DNA of 64,000 nucleotides from an uncultured bacterium (GTDB lineage Bacteria; Cyanobacteriota; Vampirovibrionia; Gastranaerophilales; Gastranaerophilaceae): assembly GCA_949284415.1 (NCBI GenBank), contig CASDVM010000029.1, positions 27,164 to 91,163 on the forward strand, written 5' to 3'. The translations under genes and the position numbers were made by a program. Under the pieces are notes generated by a model. It did not search any database, was not told the origin of the DNA, and saw only the letters and a list, made by a program, of their open reading frames with translations. Positions 8,051 to 16,625 of the stretch are shown piece by piece. How positions within the stretch are numbered: position 1 is the first letter of the stretch; the number at the start of each line of letters is the position of its first letter.

Positions 8051-9502
8051 TTACTTTATCACTTCAATCGTGTCATAATCCACAAGATATGGCAGATGTT
8101 CTTCCGTTATCAATTCACCCGGGAGCAGAACGGCAATACCGGGAGGACATTCTGCAATTACTTCTGCAGCAATTCTTCCTACTGCATGCTCTTTTTGGAT
8201 TCTTTCTTTATGCGAGTAAAAAGCTTCCCTGAGCGTCATTTTGATAATCGGTGTGAGCATCGGCATGTGTTTTTTCTTTTCCAGATAGCAGATGTCTGTG
8301 TAATTTGTTCTGTCTATCTGTTCAAGACATTTTGCGAGATACTGCATATCAGAGCGTGTGTTGCCGATGTTTGAAAGAATTAAAAGTCCTGCATCAGAAG
8401 CACTTTCAACTTCTATGTTAAAATCGATTTCTAATATGGATTCAAGACGTTTCCCTGATAGTCTGTCATCGCGGATAAACACTTTAGTAATATCTGTTTT
8501 GTAGCCGAAATCAGGTTGAAGATGATGAATATGTTCAAGTTTGTCGATTTCTCTGCGTAAATATTTTGCATTTTGGACTGCCCTTTCAAGCTGTTTTCTG
8601 CCTCTCTGGCTGTCAAGATTTGCGCGTGCGGCATCTAAACTTGCAAGAAGCATTAGAGAAGGACTTGTCGTATGCAGTAATTTCAAAGCTTTTTCAACGG
8701 CATCACAATCAATCATGGAATTTTTTGCAATATGAAGCATAGAACTCTGGCTCATGCTTCCGCCTGTTTTGTGCAGAGAATGAACAACCGCATCAGCACC
8801 TAATTTTAAAGCTGTTTCGGGCAGATGATTGTTAAAATTCCAAAGACAAGCATGTGCTTCATCAACAATTAAAGGAACATTGTATTTTTTGCAGATTGCG
8901 GAAATAAATTTTACATCCGATACAACGCCTTCATAAGTCGGATTTGTAATCCATACCATTGAAGCATCGGGGTTTTGACTGAGCATTTCTTCAACGCTTT
9001 CAGGAGTAACATTACCCCAGATTCCCCATTCGTCAAATTTTTTCGGGATAAGCCATAAAGGTTCCGCGCCTGAAATTATCATGCCTGTTAAAATTGAGCG
9101 GTGGCAGTTGCGGTTTGTGATAATTTTCTGCCCCCGTCCTGTCAAACCCATTGCAAGAGCGAGATTTCCTGCTGTTGAACCGTTCAGTAAAAAGAATGTT
9201 TTTTCAGCTCCGAATGCTTGAGCCGCAAGTTCCTGCGCTTCTTTTATCGGCCCAGTTGCTGGATGAAGTGTCCCAAGCCCGTCAAATTCATCGGTCGTAT
9301 CAATTGAAAGAGCTTTTGCTCCGATAAGTTTTTTAAATTCGGGCAAAACTCCGCTTCCTTTTGTATGACCGGGAATGTGAAACTGGTAGCTCGGATTTTC
9401 GTAAGCTTTTTTCAGGGCTTCTACAATCGGGGCTTTAACTTTTATTTTAGTATATTTATTTTCTATAGTTTTATTCATGGCTTTTTTTGTTACATTCGTC
9501 AT
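8051..9502 (-). CDS. Orn/Lys/Arg decarboxylase family, PLP-dependent (SpeA/Cad-like)
   Basis: Fold-type I PLP decarboxylase of the compact Bacillus SpeA type. Visible are FHIPGHTKGSG (about 42-52), TTDEFDGLGTLHPATGPI, NGSTAGNLAL, NPTYEGVVSD, VDEAHACLW, and SLHKTGGSMSQSS carrying the PLP lysine. The 483 residues match the short form lacking the N-terminal wing domain. The expected product is a polyamine precursor (cadaverine, agmatine or putrescine); the substrate cannot be told from the sequence. ATGs at 9502 and 9478 are possible starts; neither has a clear ribosome site. Confidence 0.9.
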   Translation of the reverse strand: MTNVTKKAMNKTIENKYTKIKVKAPIVEALKKAYENPSYQFHIPGHTKGSGVLPEFKKLIGAKALSIDTTDEFDGLGTLHPATGPIKEAQELAAQAFGAEKTFFLLNGSTAGNLALAMGLTGRGQKIITNRNCHRSILTGMIISGAEPLWLIPKKFDEWGIWGNVTPESVEEMLSQNPDASMVWITNPTYEGVVSDVKFISAICKKYNVPLIVDEAHACLWNFNNHLPETALKLGADAVVHSLHKTGGSMSQSSMLHIAKNSMIDCDAVEKALKLLHTTSPSLMLLASLDAARANLDSQRGRKQLERAVQNAKYLRREIDKLEHIHHLQPDFGYKTDITKVFIRDDRLSGKRLESILEIDFNIEVESASDAGLLILSNIGNTRSDMQYLAKCLEQIDRTNYTDICYLEKKKHMPMLTPIIKMTLREAFYSHKERIQKEHAVGRIAAEVIAECPPGIAVLLPGELITEEHLPYLVDYDTIEVIK

Positions 9503-9563
9503 AATAATTAATATACACTAAAAAAAATTTTTTTTGCATATATTTTGTGTTACATTAATATTT

Positions 9564-10868
9564 GTGAACTGTTTTTTCAAGAGAATAGCTGTAATACTTG
9601 TTTTAATGCTTCTTGCCCCTCCTGTTTTTGCATTCGGAAAAAATAAACAGCAGGCGTCAAAACCTGTTGAATCTCAGGAAGTTATTCATCTTGACGTTAC
9701 AAAAAATGATGGTCAAAATCCACCCCCTGCCGATAACAAAAATGATAATGACTGGGTGCAAAAAGATATTATAAGAGATAACGTTGATACGGAGTTCTCG
9801 ATTTTTGATCACCTTCTGGATACCGATAAAGATAGTGAACATCCTTTTAAAATTGAGGAAGAATCTTTGTTCGGTCGAATTTATAAAAAAAAGCTTGAGA
9901 GAACTTCAATCCCATCGTTTCTTTTACAGGACGAATTGACTTTCAAATATAATAAAGGCCCAATTGACAAAGTTCAATTTTACGGGGCTTATCAGGGGAA
10001 TTTAGGTTTCGGATTTGAGGGCTCGGATTACGATACTGATTACGGTTTCGGGTTTATGGAAGCCGGTGTTGTCGGGGATTTTAAAGACAAAAATACTGAT
10101 TTTAAACTGCAGTTTAACTTTAAACCCGGAGAGAACAGAACTTATCTTCAGGGGCTGGTAACCGATGCATATATAATGAATACCCGTATTCCACATCACA
10201 AAATCATTATTGGAAATTCAAGAAATCAGGTCGGATTTGAAGGCGGTATGGGATCTTACGTACTTCCTTTTGCAATGCGTTCACAGATATCAAGAACTTT
10301 CGGCAACACAAGAGCACTCGGATTAAGGGTTGTAGGCGACTATGATTTAATTGACTACAGTTTAGCCCTCAACAGTTCTGACAGATTTTTTAAAGAATTT
10401 TTTCCGGGAGCGGAATTTACAGGCTGGGTGAACTTTAAACCGCTTGGCAAAACTGACGGCAGGTACGGAACACTTGTTTTAGGCGGAGGTTTGAATGCAG
10501 GGCATAACGATACAGATTACACTGTCGGCGGTGCTTACGCAAGCTACAGGTACAAAAAATTTATGGCAAATTTTGAATATGCAATAGCTGACGGTTACAA
10601 CGGAACATACAGAAGTACTGATAAAGCGGAAGGTTTTTATACTACAATTGCATACAGACTTACCCAAAAATTGCATATTTTGGCGCGCTATGATCAGTTT
10701 GACCCGAACCGCGATATCGCAGATAACAAGCGAAGAGAATATTCCGTTGGTCTCAATTACTTCATAAAAGGTCAGGCTCTGCGTTTAATCCTTAATTATG
10801 TATTCTGCGATAACGAAGATACTGAAGACAGCCACAGAATTATTCTCGGAACACAAATAGTGCTATAA
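9564..10868 (+). CDS. Outer-membrane porin, phosphate-selective-porin-like beta barrel
   Basis: I place the start at GTG 9564 because it gives a clean signal peptide (basic FFKR, hydrophobic core, cleavage after PPVFA); an upstream TTG at 9534 is possible. After an Asn/Asp-rich linker the rest is alternating beta strands with aromatic girdles and acidic turns (YGAYQGNLGFGFEG, GYNGTYRSTDKAEGFYT), ending GTQIVL, like OprO/OprP-type or related cyanobacterial porins. The mature length of about 410 residues fits a 16-18-strand barrel. Family is inferred from pattern. Confidence 0.75.
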   Translation: MNCFFKRIAVILVLMLLAPPVFAFGKNKQQASKPVESQEVIHLDVTKNDGQNPPPADNKNDNDWVQKDIIRDNVDTEFSIFDHLLDTDKDSEHPFKIEEESLFGRIYKKKLERTSIPSFLLQDELTFKYNKGPIDKVQFYGAYQGNLGFGFEGSDYDTDYGFGFMEAGVVGDFKDKNTDFKLQFNFKPGENRTYLQGLVTDAYIMNTRIPHHKIIIGNSRNQVGFEGGMGSYVLPFAMRSQISRTFGNTRALGLRVVGDYDLIDYSLALNSSDRFFKEFFPGAEFTGWVNFKPLGKTDGRYGTLVLGGGLNAGHNDTDYTVGGAYASYRYKKFMANFEYAIADGYNGTYRSTDKAEGFYTTIAYRLTQKLHILARYDQFDPNRDIADNKRREYSVGLNYFIKGQALRLILNYVFCDNEDTEDSHRIILGTQIVL

Positions 10869-10877
10869 AGTTTATTC

Positions 10878-10903
10878 GGTGGGAACGCTTCGCGTATCCC
10901 ACC
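10878..10903. repeat. GC-rich hairpin after the porin gene
   Basis: GGTGGG...ACGC, a TTC loop, then GCGT...CCCACC form a long imperfect hairpin, GC-rich against its surroundings. It lacks a T tract, so it looks more like an intergenic palindromic repeat than a simple terminator, though it may stop transcription. Confidence 0.5.
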
Positions 10904-11048
10904 CTACTTTGTACTCAATGAAATATATTACAAGGAAATCAGGTGTCAGATTTTACCGGTTCTTCTTTCTAAGAATATCCCTGTCTTATTCGGTCGGCTC
11001 TAAGATTTTTCCGAATTCAACTGCCTTTTTATATTTCAATTTAATTCT

Positions 11049-11246
11049 TTAGTCTTTTTTATGCTTAACATCTTCTTTAATAACAATAAGGTTATTGATG
11101 ATTTTCATAGCACAGGTCGGAAGCACTACATCATCAAGTCCTGATGCTATGCTGATAATTTTTCCTGCACCTAATACTACTTCTTCTCCTTTATAGAAGA
11201 ATTTGTAATCATCTTTTCTGTCTGAACGAATTGTAATCTGGCTCAT
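11049..11246 (-). CDS. Small unknown protein, possibly truncated by an in-frame stop
   Basis: The 65-residue protein starts MSQITIRSDRKDDYKFFYKG with AGAGGT 5-6 bp upstream, so translation is well supported. I do not recognise it. Beyond the TAA at 11049-11051 the same frame continues for 20 sense codons (ending AVEFGKILEPTE) to a second TAA at 10986-10988. The extension reads like protein. It could be a recent nonsense mutation, a sequence error, or readthrough. Confidence 0.65.
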   Translation of the reverse strand: MSQITIRSDRKDDYKFFYKGEEVVLGAGKIISIASGLDDVVLPTCAMKIINNLIVIKEDVKHKKD

Positions 11247-11357
11247 TTTTTACCTCTTTTGTTTATTTTATATCTAACATACTTGTTTGTTGAAATTTCG
11301 TCTTAGGCCTTCACACGAATTTTTTAACTCATCGGTTAAGACAATGCAAATTAATAT

Positions 11358-11702
11358 CTATTTAGCAGGAGGAATAGCACGCTCCCCTTTGTTGTTGTAA
11401 AAAATTCCTTCTGCCATAACTTCACTATAAATTTCTTCATCTTGCTTGAAGCTTTCAGGCGTATAAGGGTATAAATCTATGCAAACATCCATATCTGTTT
11501 CGATTTTACCTATAATCGGCCAGATTTGTTCTCTTTTTGATTTATCTTCAATATCAAAAATTGCCGCAAGTTCAATGTCTTCGCCTTCATGCATTTTGCC
11601 GTCAGTATGAATGCCGAACAAATACATTCCTTTAAAATCATTGAAAATACGATTAAAGGCTATTGATAACTTTACAATTACCTCGTCAACAGAATTTGCC
11701 AT
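11358..11702 (-). CDS. Nucleotidyltransferase-like (MNT-type) domain protein
   Basis: The 114-residue protein contains YLFGIHTDGKMHEGEDIELA (residues 28-47). This has the layout of the minimal nucleotidyltransferase motif GSxARG...SDIDLxV, but with G-I-H-T-D-G for the glycine loop and D-I-E for D-x-D, so catalysis is uncertain. Such small domains act as antitoxins (MNT/HEPN) or in nucleotide transfer. No HEPN partner is adjacent. It starts 3 bp after the hisS stop and is cotranscribed with hisS. Confidence 0.65.
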   Translation of the reverse strand: MANSVDEVIVKLSIAFNRIFNDFKGMYLFGIHTDGKMHEGEDIELAAIFDIEDKSKREQIWPIIGKIETDMDVCIDLYPYTPESFKQDEEIYSEVMAEGIFYNNKGERAIPPAK

Positions 11703-11705
11703 AAT

Positions 11706-12947
11706 TTATCCTTTTATTTCAGATGTAACCTCTTTTCTGTCAACCGTAACCTGTTTGGATGTCGACAGATTTTTTATTGAAACTTTACCTGTATTAATTT
11801 CGTCTTCGCCTAATATTAATGCAAATTTAGCAATTTTTGAGGCTTTTTCAAGCTGTTTTGTGAACTTTTTATTTGCAAGATCAAATTCTATTTTGAGTCC
11901 CTGTCCTCTGAGTTCTTCAGCGAGTTCAAGAGCGTCAGCCGGTGAATTTGATACGATATAGCCGTCCGATTTTTCAGGTTCAATCTCAGGCAGTAAAGAA
12001 TTTAATCTTTCCATACCCATTGCCCAGCCGACAGCGGGTGTATCTTCGCCGCCGAGGTTTTTAACAAGACTGTCATAGCGCCCGCCACCGCAGACTGCAT
12101 TTTGGGATCCCAGATTGTTTGACTTAATCTCAAAAACAGTTCTGTTATAGTAATCCAGGCCTCTGACTAAAAGTTTGTTTTCAACATATTTGATTTTTAA
12201 TTTATCCAAATACGATTTTACAGCTCTGTAATGTTCAGCGCATTCTTCGCATATAAAATCCGATTGAATAACTTCTTGAATTTCAGGTTTTGCAAAGATT
12301 TCTTTACAACTATCAACTTTGCAATCTAAAAGTCTCAGAGGATTTTTTTCATACCTGTTCCGGCAATCTTCGCAAAGATTATCAAATTCGGGTTTTAAGA
12401 CTTCTTTAATCTTTTTTTTGTATTCTTCACGGCATTCGGGGCATCCGAGAGAATTAATTTCAACTTCAAGATCGTTTAAACCCAGAGATTTGAGATAATC
12501 AACAGCAAGAAGAATAACTTCAGCATCCGCAGCCGGTTCTTTAATCCCGAACATTTCAACGCCGACCTGATGAAACTGTCTTTGTCTGCCTGCCTGCGGG
12601 CGTTCATAGCGAAACATCGGACCTTTATACCATAATTTTACGGGAGCGGATAATCTTGCCATTCCGTTTTCAATAAACGAGCGTACGACACCGGCTGTAT
12701 TTTCGGGACGTAAAGTTATAGAGCGGTCGCTTTTTTCAAAGGTGTACATTTCTTTGTTTACAATATCAGTTGTATCACCTACTCCGCGGGCAAAAAGTTC
12801 AGTAGCTTCAAAAATCGGGGTTCTTATTTCTTTGTATCGGTAGCGGGTAAATATATCAAGGGCATTTTTCTCAAGTTTGTGCCATTGTTCAACTTCCTGA
12901 GGTAAAATGTCTTTTGTTCCTTTTTGTACTTTAATAATTTTAGTCAT
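11706..12947 (-). CDS. hisS: Histidyl-tRNA synthetase
   Basis: Class II synthetase charging tRNA-His. It begins IIKVQKGTKDILPQEVEQW, with motif 1 near RYRYKEIRTPIFE, motif 2 at GPMFRYERPQAGRQRQFHQVG cut by the usual loop, the histidine-specific LVRGLDYYNRTVFE block and motif 3 at GVGWAMGMERL-like AVGWAMGMERL. The 413 residues include a C-terminal anticodon-binding domain. A CPECREE...CEDCRNR cysteine cluster (about 168-245) is as in some bacterial HisRS. It leads the operon with the nucleotidyltransferase-like gene. Confidence 0.95.
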   Translation of the reverse strand: MTKIIKVQKGTKDILPQEVEQWHKLEKNALDIFTRYRYKEIRTPIFEATELFARGVGDTTDIVNKEMYTFEKSDRSITLRPENTAGVVRSFIENGMARLSAPVKLWYKGPMFRYERPQAGRQRQFHQVGVEMFGIKEPAADAEVILLAVDYLKSLGLNDLEVEINSLGCPECREEYKKKIKEVLKPEFDNLCEDCRNRYEKNPLRLLDCKVDSCKEIFAKPEIQEVIQSDFICEECAEHYRAVKSYLDKLKIKYVENKLLVRGLDYYNRTVFEIKSNNLGSQNAVCGGGRYDSLVKNLGGEDTPAVGWAMGMERLNSLLPEIEPEKSDGYIVSNSPADALELAEELRGQGLKIEFDLANKKFTKQLEKASKIAKFALILGEDEINTGKVSIKNLSTSKQVTVDRKEVTSEIKG

Positions 12948-13053
12948 AAAGTTATTATATAAATTTGAGCCGTAATTGTCAAATATAATTTATGAAATGC
13001 TTGTACAGCAGCTGTCTTTAATTAAATAACGGCAGCGTGAAATTTTTTACGAC

Positions 13054-13082
13054 TTGACAAAGAAATATTTTTTATATAAAGT
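13054..13082 (+). promoter_or_regulatory. Promoter of the 13117 gene
   Basis: A perfect TTGACA at 13054-13059 with TAAAGT at 13077-13082 (17-bp spacing); TATAAA at 13075-13080 is an alternative -10. It precedes a well-spaced start at 13117. Confidence 0.55.
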
Positions 13083-13096
13083 TAGTCATGCCTAAC
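13081..13096. promoter_or_regulatory. Candidate operator GTTAG-N6-CTAAC
   Basis: A perfect 5-bp inverted repeat, GTTAG TCATGC CTAAC, overlaps the end of the -10 region and the start site of the 13117 promoter. The TTAG...CTAA halves recall DtxR-family boxes, and a DtxR-type gene lies at 14229-14636. The link is inference. Confidence 0.35.
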
Positions 13097-13116
13097 AAAT
13101 TAACTGAGAAGAAAAA

Positions 13117-14160
13117 ATGAAAATATCAACTCTCTGTAAATACATAGACCAGCCTATGGTTTTGAATAAACTTGATCATAAAATGCCTGTCTTATTAATA
13201 GGAGCAGGCAGCGGATTTGGAATTCTTAATTCCGTTAAAGACTCAAAAAAAGATAAAAAACATAGCAGATCAAAATTTGTTCAAAACGAAGTTGTAATAC
13301 TCAGTACAATCGGAGCATCTTTACTGGGGACAAGAGGCTTGAAAATCGGCGGGAAAAAGATTTTTAACGGGTTAATGGAACGTGTGCATATCACTGAACT
13401 TCAAAAGGTACAAACAAAAGCAGTAAACAGATTTTTAGCAGAAATAAATATCACTGGGGTTGATGTAAAAAGTGCGCTTCAAACAGCCAAATTAAAAGAA
13501 CTTTCACCAAAACAAATTGAACTTTTACAAAACAAACTTCCTGAATCTCCTGCGAAACAAAAACTTTTCAGTGTAATTCTGCCTGAAAAGAAAAATTTGA
13601 ATTCAAAGGAGATTTTTTTTGAAATTAAGCGGTTATCGCTTCTGGGATTAATTCCGGTTGCAGGAGGGGTAGCGGGCGGTATAGTTGCTGATAAAATTAC
13701 ACATACAAATAATAGAAAAGGAACGGCCGATAAGGTCAAAGAGGGTTTGTACCAGTATCTTGCAAATATATTCTTATGTAATGTCGGTGCCGGTACTGCC
13801 CTTTTTCTTTCCGAAAAATTAGAGAAAGCTAAAAAGATTAAGCCTCTGACACCGATGAAAAAGCTTGCTGTAATTCTTGCAGGTATTACCGCCACGGGAA
13901 TTGTCGGCGGGAGTTATATCGCAAATTTTGTAAGTAAAAAATGCATTAATCCATTGTTCGGTGAAAGAAACAACGGAAAAGGATTATACAATGAAAGAAA
14001 ACCCGAGGCATTAGATATTGTTTTGCATGCCGATGATATTGCAACAGCCGGAATTTTGTCAGGTTTTAAGTGGATTGAGCCTGCCTTGCCTTTTATGTAT
14101 TTTATATCCGGTTACAGAGCAGGTACGGGGTACAGAAATAACAGAGGCGCTGAATCATAA
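13117..14160 (+). CDS. Glycine-rich multi-helix membrane protein, unknown
   Basis: The 347-residue basic protein has hydrophobic glycine-rich segments near residues 24-38, 63-76, 177-194, 215-230, 248-270 and 325-335, separated by lysine-rich helices. I see no catalytic motif. Its style (LLIGAGSGFGILNS, IPVAGGVAGGIVADK) resembles the gene at 49896-50840 (LLFGAGASFVLSTA), suggesting a lineage-specific membrane family, though the two do not align convincingly by eye. It has its own promoter and a possible metalloregulator box, and ends at a terminator. Confidence 0.75.
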   Translation: MKISTLCKYIDQPMVLNKLDHKMPVLLIGAGSGFGILNSVKDSKKDKKHSRSKFVQNEVVILSTIGASLLGTRGLKIGGKKIFNGLMERVHITELQKVQTKAVNRFLAEINITGVDVKSALQTAKLKELSPKQIELLQNKLPESPAKQKLFSVILPEKKNLNSKEIFFEIKRLSLLGLIPVAGGVAGGIVADKITHTNNRKGTADKVKEGLYQYLANIFLCNVGAGTALFLSEKLEKAKKIKPLTPMKKLAVILAGITATGIVGGSYIANFVSKKCINPLFGERNNGKGLYNERKPEALDIVLHADDIATAGILSGFKWIEPALPFMYFISGYRAGTGYRNNRGAES

Positions 14161-14199
14161 AATATGGTTTTTCTACACACCTTCTTATACAAAACAGAA

Positions 14200-14230
14200 C
14201 TCCCGTAAAGTTACGGGGGTTCACATTTTT
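14200..14230. terminator. Bidirectional terminator between convergent genes
   Basis: CCCGTAA/TTACGGG with a 2-base loop, followed on the plus strand by an A/T stretch ending in T5. It lies between the stops of the 13117 and 14229 genes. Confidence 0.6.
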
Positions 14231-14636
14231 AATATAATTTTTTAATTTTGTCGGATAAATTTGTTTTTACAAATGCGGTTAATTTAACCATATTATTAAA
14301 CAGCCTGTCAGATACAATGTGTTCCATTTTACAGGCTGTTTCAACGGCTTCTTGCCTGTCAAGTCCCAGCACTTCCATAAAAAATTCAGAGAGTTTTTCA
14401 TGTTTAAGCAATATATTTTTTGCAATTTTTTCGCCTTTTGCTGTAAGTGTAATAGGTGAATAGGGTGCGTAATTAATAAGTTTTTTTTCGGATAAAACAT
14501 TAAGCGCACCTGTAACAGATGCCTTTTTCACATTGAGTTTATCAGCAATTGCGGTAACTTTTGCGTTACCGTTTTTCAATACCTGATTATAAATTTCTTC
14601 GATATAATCTTCCAGACTGACAGAGAGTTTTTCCAT
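14229..14636 (-). CDS. DtxR/MntR-family metal-dependent transcriptional regulator
   Basis: The 135-residue protein starts LSVSLEDYIEEIYNQV and has a winged helix (about 7-65, TAIADKLNVKKASVTGALNVL) followed by the DtxR dimerisation and metal domain (LLKHEKLSEFFMEVLGLDRQEAVETACKMEH). E, H and C/M ligand positions are present. There is no C-terminal SH3-like domain, so it is of the short MntR type. Such regulators repress iron or manganese uptake genes when metal-loaded. Its start directly abuts the stop of the phosphatase gene. Confidence 0.92.
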   Translation of the reverse strand: MEKLSVSLEDYIEEIYNQVLKNGNAKVTAIADKLNVKKASVTGALNVLSEKKLINYAPYSPITLTAKGEKIAKNILLKHEKLSEFFMEVLGLDRQEAVETACKMEHIVSDRLFNNMVKLTAFVKTNLSDKIKKLY

Positions 14637-15275
14637 CTACATACTCCTGATAATTTTTATTATATCACACGGTGTATCAATAATAAAATCTGCACCTTCA
14701 AGATTTTTTCTGTCTCTAAAGCCCCAGGTTACGCCGATACAAGGCAGACCTGCATTTTTTGCCGTCTGAACATCCACATCTGAATCCCCCGCATAAATTG
14801 TAGAATTTTTATCGGCGCCTAACTCTTTCATTGCCTTAAAAACTCCGTCAGGAGCGGGTTTTTTCGGAACATCATCAGACTGGCCTATTGCAGTATCTAC
14901 CAAGTCTCCAAAATATTTTTTGCACAATTCTTTAACTGCTGAATCAAATTTGTTAGATACTACACCGATTTTTATCCCTTCAGCTTTTATATCCGACAGT
15001 ATCTTTAAGATACCATCATACGGAGCTGTATGTCTGCACATATTTTTTGAATAATTTTTTTTAAAAACACAAAGACATTCATCAATATTTTCACAATTTT
15101 CAGGAACAGCACATTCTATAAGTTTTCTGACACCGTTGCCGACAAAACACCTGATTTCTTCTAATGAGCGTTCGGGATACCCGAATTCTGAAAGTGCAAA
15201 ATTTGTTGCAGCTTTCAAATCTTCAAGAGTGTTTAATAAAGTTCCGTCTAAATCGAAAATAATTGTTTTTATCAT
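14637..15275 (-). CDS. gph: HAD-family phosphoglycolate-phosphatase-like hydrolase
   Basis: The 212-residue protein has all four HAD motifs: FDLDGTLLNT (residues 7-16), VVSNK (about 104-108), a conserved KPAPD lysine, and YAGDSDVDVQTAKNAG. Cap position and length match Gph/PGPase, which removes 2-phosphoglycolate, but the substrate is not certain from sequence. It is in an operon with the DtxR gene, stop and start touching. Confidence 0.88.
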   Translation of the reverse strand: MIKTIIFDLDGTLLNTLEDLKAATNFALSEFGYPERSLEEIRCFVGNGVRKLIECAVPENCENIDECLCVFKKNYSKNMCRHTAPYDGILKILSDIKAEGIKIGVVSNKFDSAVKELCKKYFGDLVDTAIGQSDDVPKKPAPDGVFKAMKELGADKNSTIYAGDSDVDVQTAKNAGLPCIGVTWGFRDRKNLEGADFIIDTPCDIIKIIRSM

Positions 15276-15661
15276 AAATAAATTTTATCACAGAAAAAGG
15301 CATTATAAATTCTCAATACTGCGATAAGGGTTTATTAGAGGGAAGGCATTTAACAGGATACTAAGTTACTATGGCAGTAAGACAGTAAGAAGTATCATTA
15401 TATTGTTCCCTCTTCTATGGGAGAGGGTTAGTGAGAGGGTTTATTCAGAGGGCAAGAAGTCAGGGATGTCAAGAGATCAAGTTAGTATCGGTGCTGCGCA
15501 CTAAAATAACTTCTGTAATCAGCTTGCCCTCTGCTCTTTCTGCCTCCCGAATTGTACCCCACCCCGGCCCTCCACTTTTGGTGAGGGAGTAATTTCGTCA
15601 TGGCTAAAGCTTCACAACGGCATGTAAATTTTATGCAAAACACAATGTGTCGGTTTGAGCG
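15276..15661. repeat. Gene-free, repeat-filled intergenic region
   Basis: No credible ORF lies in these 386 bp. From left to right it holds: five exact 8-bp steps at 15355-15394 (AGGATACT, AAGTTACT, ATGGCAGT, AAGACAGT, AAGAAGTA); a CCCTCT/AGAGGG hairpin at 15408-15427; an octamer array at 15449-15481 (AGGGCAAG, AAGTCAGG, a 9-mer, AGATCAAG) whose first unit is mirrored at 15523-15533 (CAGAGGGCAAG against CTTGCCCTCTG, 11 bp perfect); and a GC-rich block at 15551-15590 with an imperfect CCCTCcAC/GTGAGGG hairpin. Confidence 0.7.
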
Positions 15662-16567
15662 CTACGTTCCTAAAAAGTCATAAAAATGATAGAATTGCAG
15701 AGGATATTTTTTTGTTAAATCTTCAAGAAAGTTTATATATTCGTTTTGCAGTTGTGTCAATTTTTCACGCCTTTTCGCGTCTGATACAAATTTTTTCAGA
15801 CGGATTGCGTATTTTCCGTCCTTTTCTTTTGTGCAGACAATAAAATAAACAGGCACCTCCATCATTAACGCAAATCTGAAGGCGCCTGCAGGGAAATTAG
15901 CTTCGTGTCCCAAAAATTTGCTTGAGAAAACTGTGTCGGAATTGTGAGCGGAAGTTCTGTCGCCTGCTATAAACATAATTTCGCCGTTATTAAGTCTTTC
16001 TTTTATATCGATAGATGTTGTCAAATCTATATTGTCAACAGGGTAAACATTTATGGGATTATCAGGCGCAATTTCAGAAAGAAAATTTTTGAAAATTTTG
16101 CATTGATTAACCTCAAGAAACATATTTACTTTAATCCAGTCGATTTCGGTTCCTGATTTAAAAAATGTTCTCATTGCATTGATATTGCCAAGATGTGAGC
16201 ATAAAAAGCACACGCCCTTTTTAGCAAAAAAATCTCTATAGAGTGTCTGTTTATCGTTTTCATCTGCAAAATAAATGTTTTTAATCCCGAAATTATCTGT
16301 GAATATTTCCATTGTATCTGTTAAACTGCAGGAATAGTTTAAAAAATGTTTGAAAGATTGAATTATACTGCCGTTTCCTGATGCAATTTTTTGAAATTTT
16401 TGTGAACATTTTCGGATTTGCGGCGCTCCTATAAATGCAAAAAGTGTTACAAAAAATACGATAAATCGGACAGGTTTTCTGCCTGCAATTTTATATATAT
16501 ACCACAGGAGCATAAGTCTTGTATGACCTGCAGCCTGTTCTTTAACTTCGTACCATTTTAAACTCAT
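15662..16567 (-). CDS. LpxL-type acyltransferase of the aryl-polyene-like locus
   Basis: The 301-residue protein has one hydrophobic segment near residues 32-48 and a lysophospholipid-acyltransferase domain with CSHLGN (the H of the catalytic H-x4 motif), IMFIAGDRTS and FPAGAFRFALMMEVPVYF, typical of the LpxL/HtrB family and of the acyltransferases in aryl polyene clusters. Such enzymes transfer an acyl chain from ACP or CoA to a membrane-bound acceptor at the inner membrane. Last gene of the locus. The acidic residue usual four positions after H is N/A here (HLGNIN), a point against full confidence. Confidence 0.85.
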   Translation of the reverse strand: MSLKWYEVKEQAAGHTRLMLLWYIYKIAGRKPVRFIVFFVTLFAFIGAPQIRKCSQKFQKIASGNGSIIQSFKHFLNYSCSLTDTMEIFTDNFGIKNIYFADENDKQTLYRDFFAKKGVCFLCSHLGNINAMRTFFKSGTEIDWIKVNMFLEVNQCKIFKNFLSEIAPDNPINVYPVDNIDLTTSIDIKERLNNGEIMFIAGDRTSAHNSDTVFSSKFLGHEANFPAGAFRFALMMEVPVYFIVCTKEKDGKYAIRLKKFVSDAKRREKLTQLQNEYINFLEDLTKKYPLQFYHFYDFLGT

Positions 16568-16625
16568 TGAGAATATTATTACCTTTGCATTATTTTTTTA
16601 TAGCCGATGATGTCCGTAATTAATC

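Noticed and set aside
9534..9563. TTG at 9534 as porin start
   Set aside because: The GTG at 9564 gives a proper signal peptide; the extra ten residues would only lengthen a hydrophobic N-terminus.
11611..11961. Plus-strand ORF over the hisS and nucleotidyltransferase junction
   Set aside because: Opposes two supported genes and has no ribosome site.
15276..15661. Insertion sequence remnant in the repeat region
   Set aside because: No transposase fragment in any frame; the structure is explained by hairpins and octamers.
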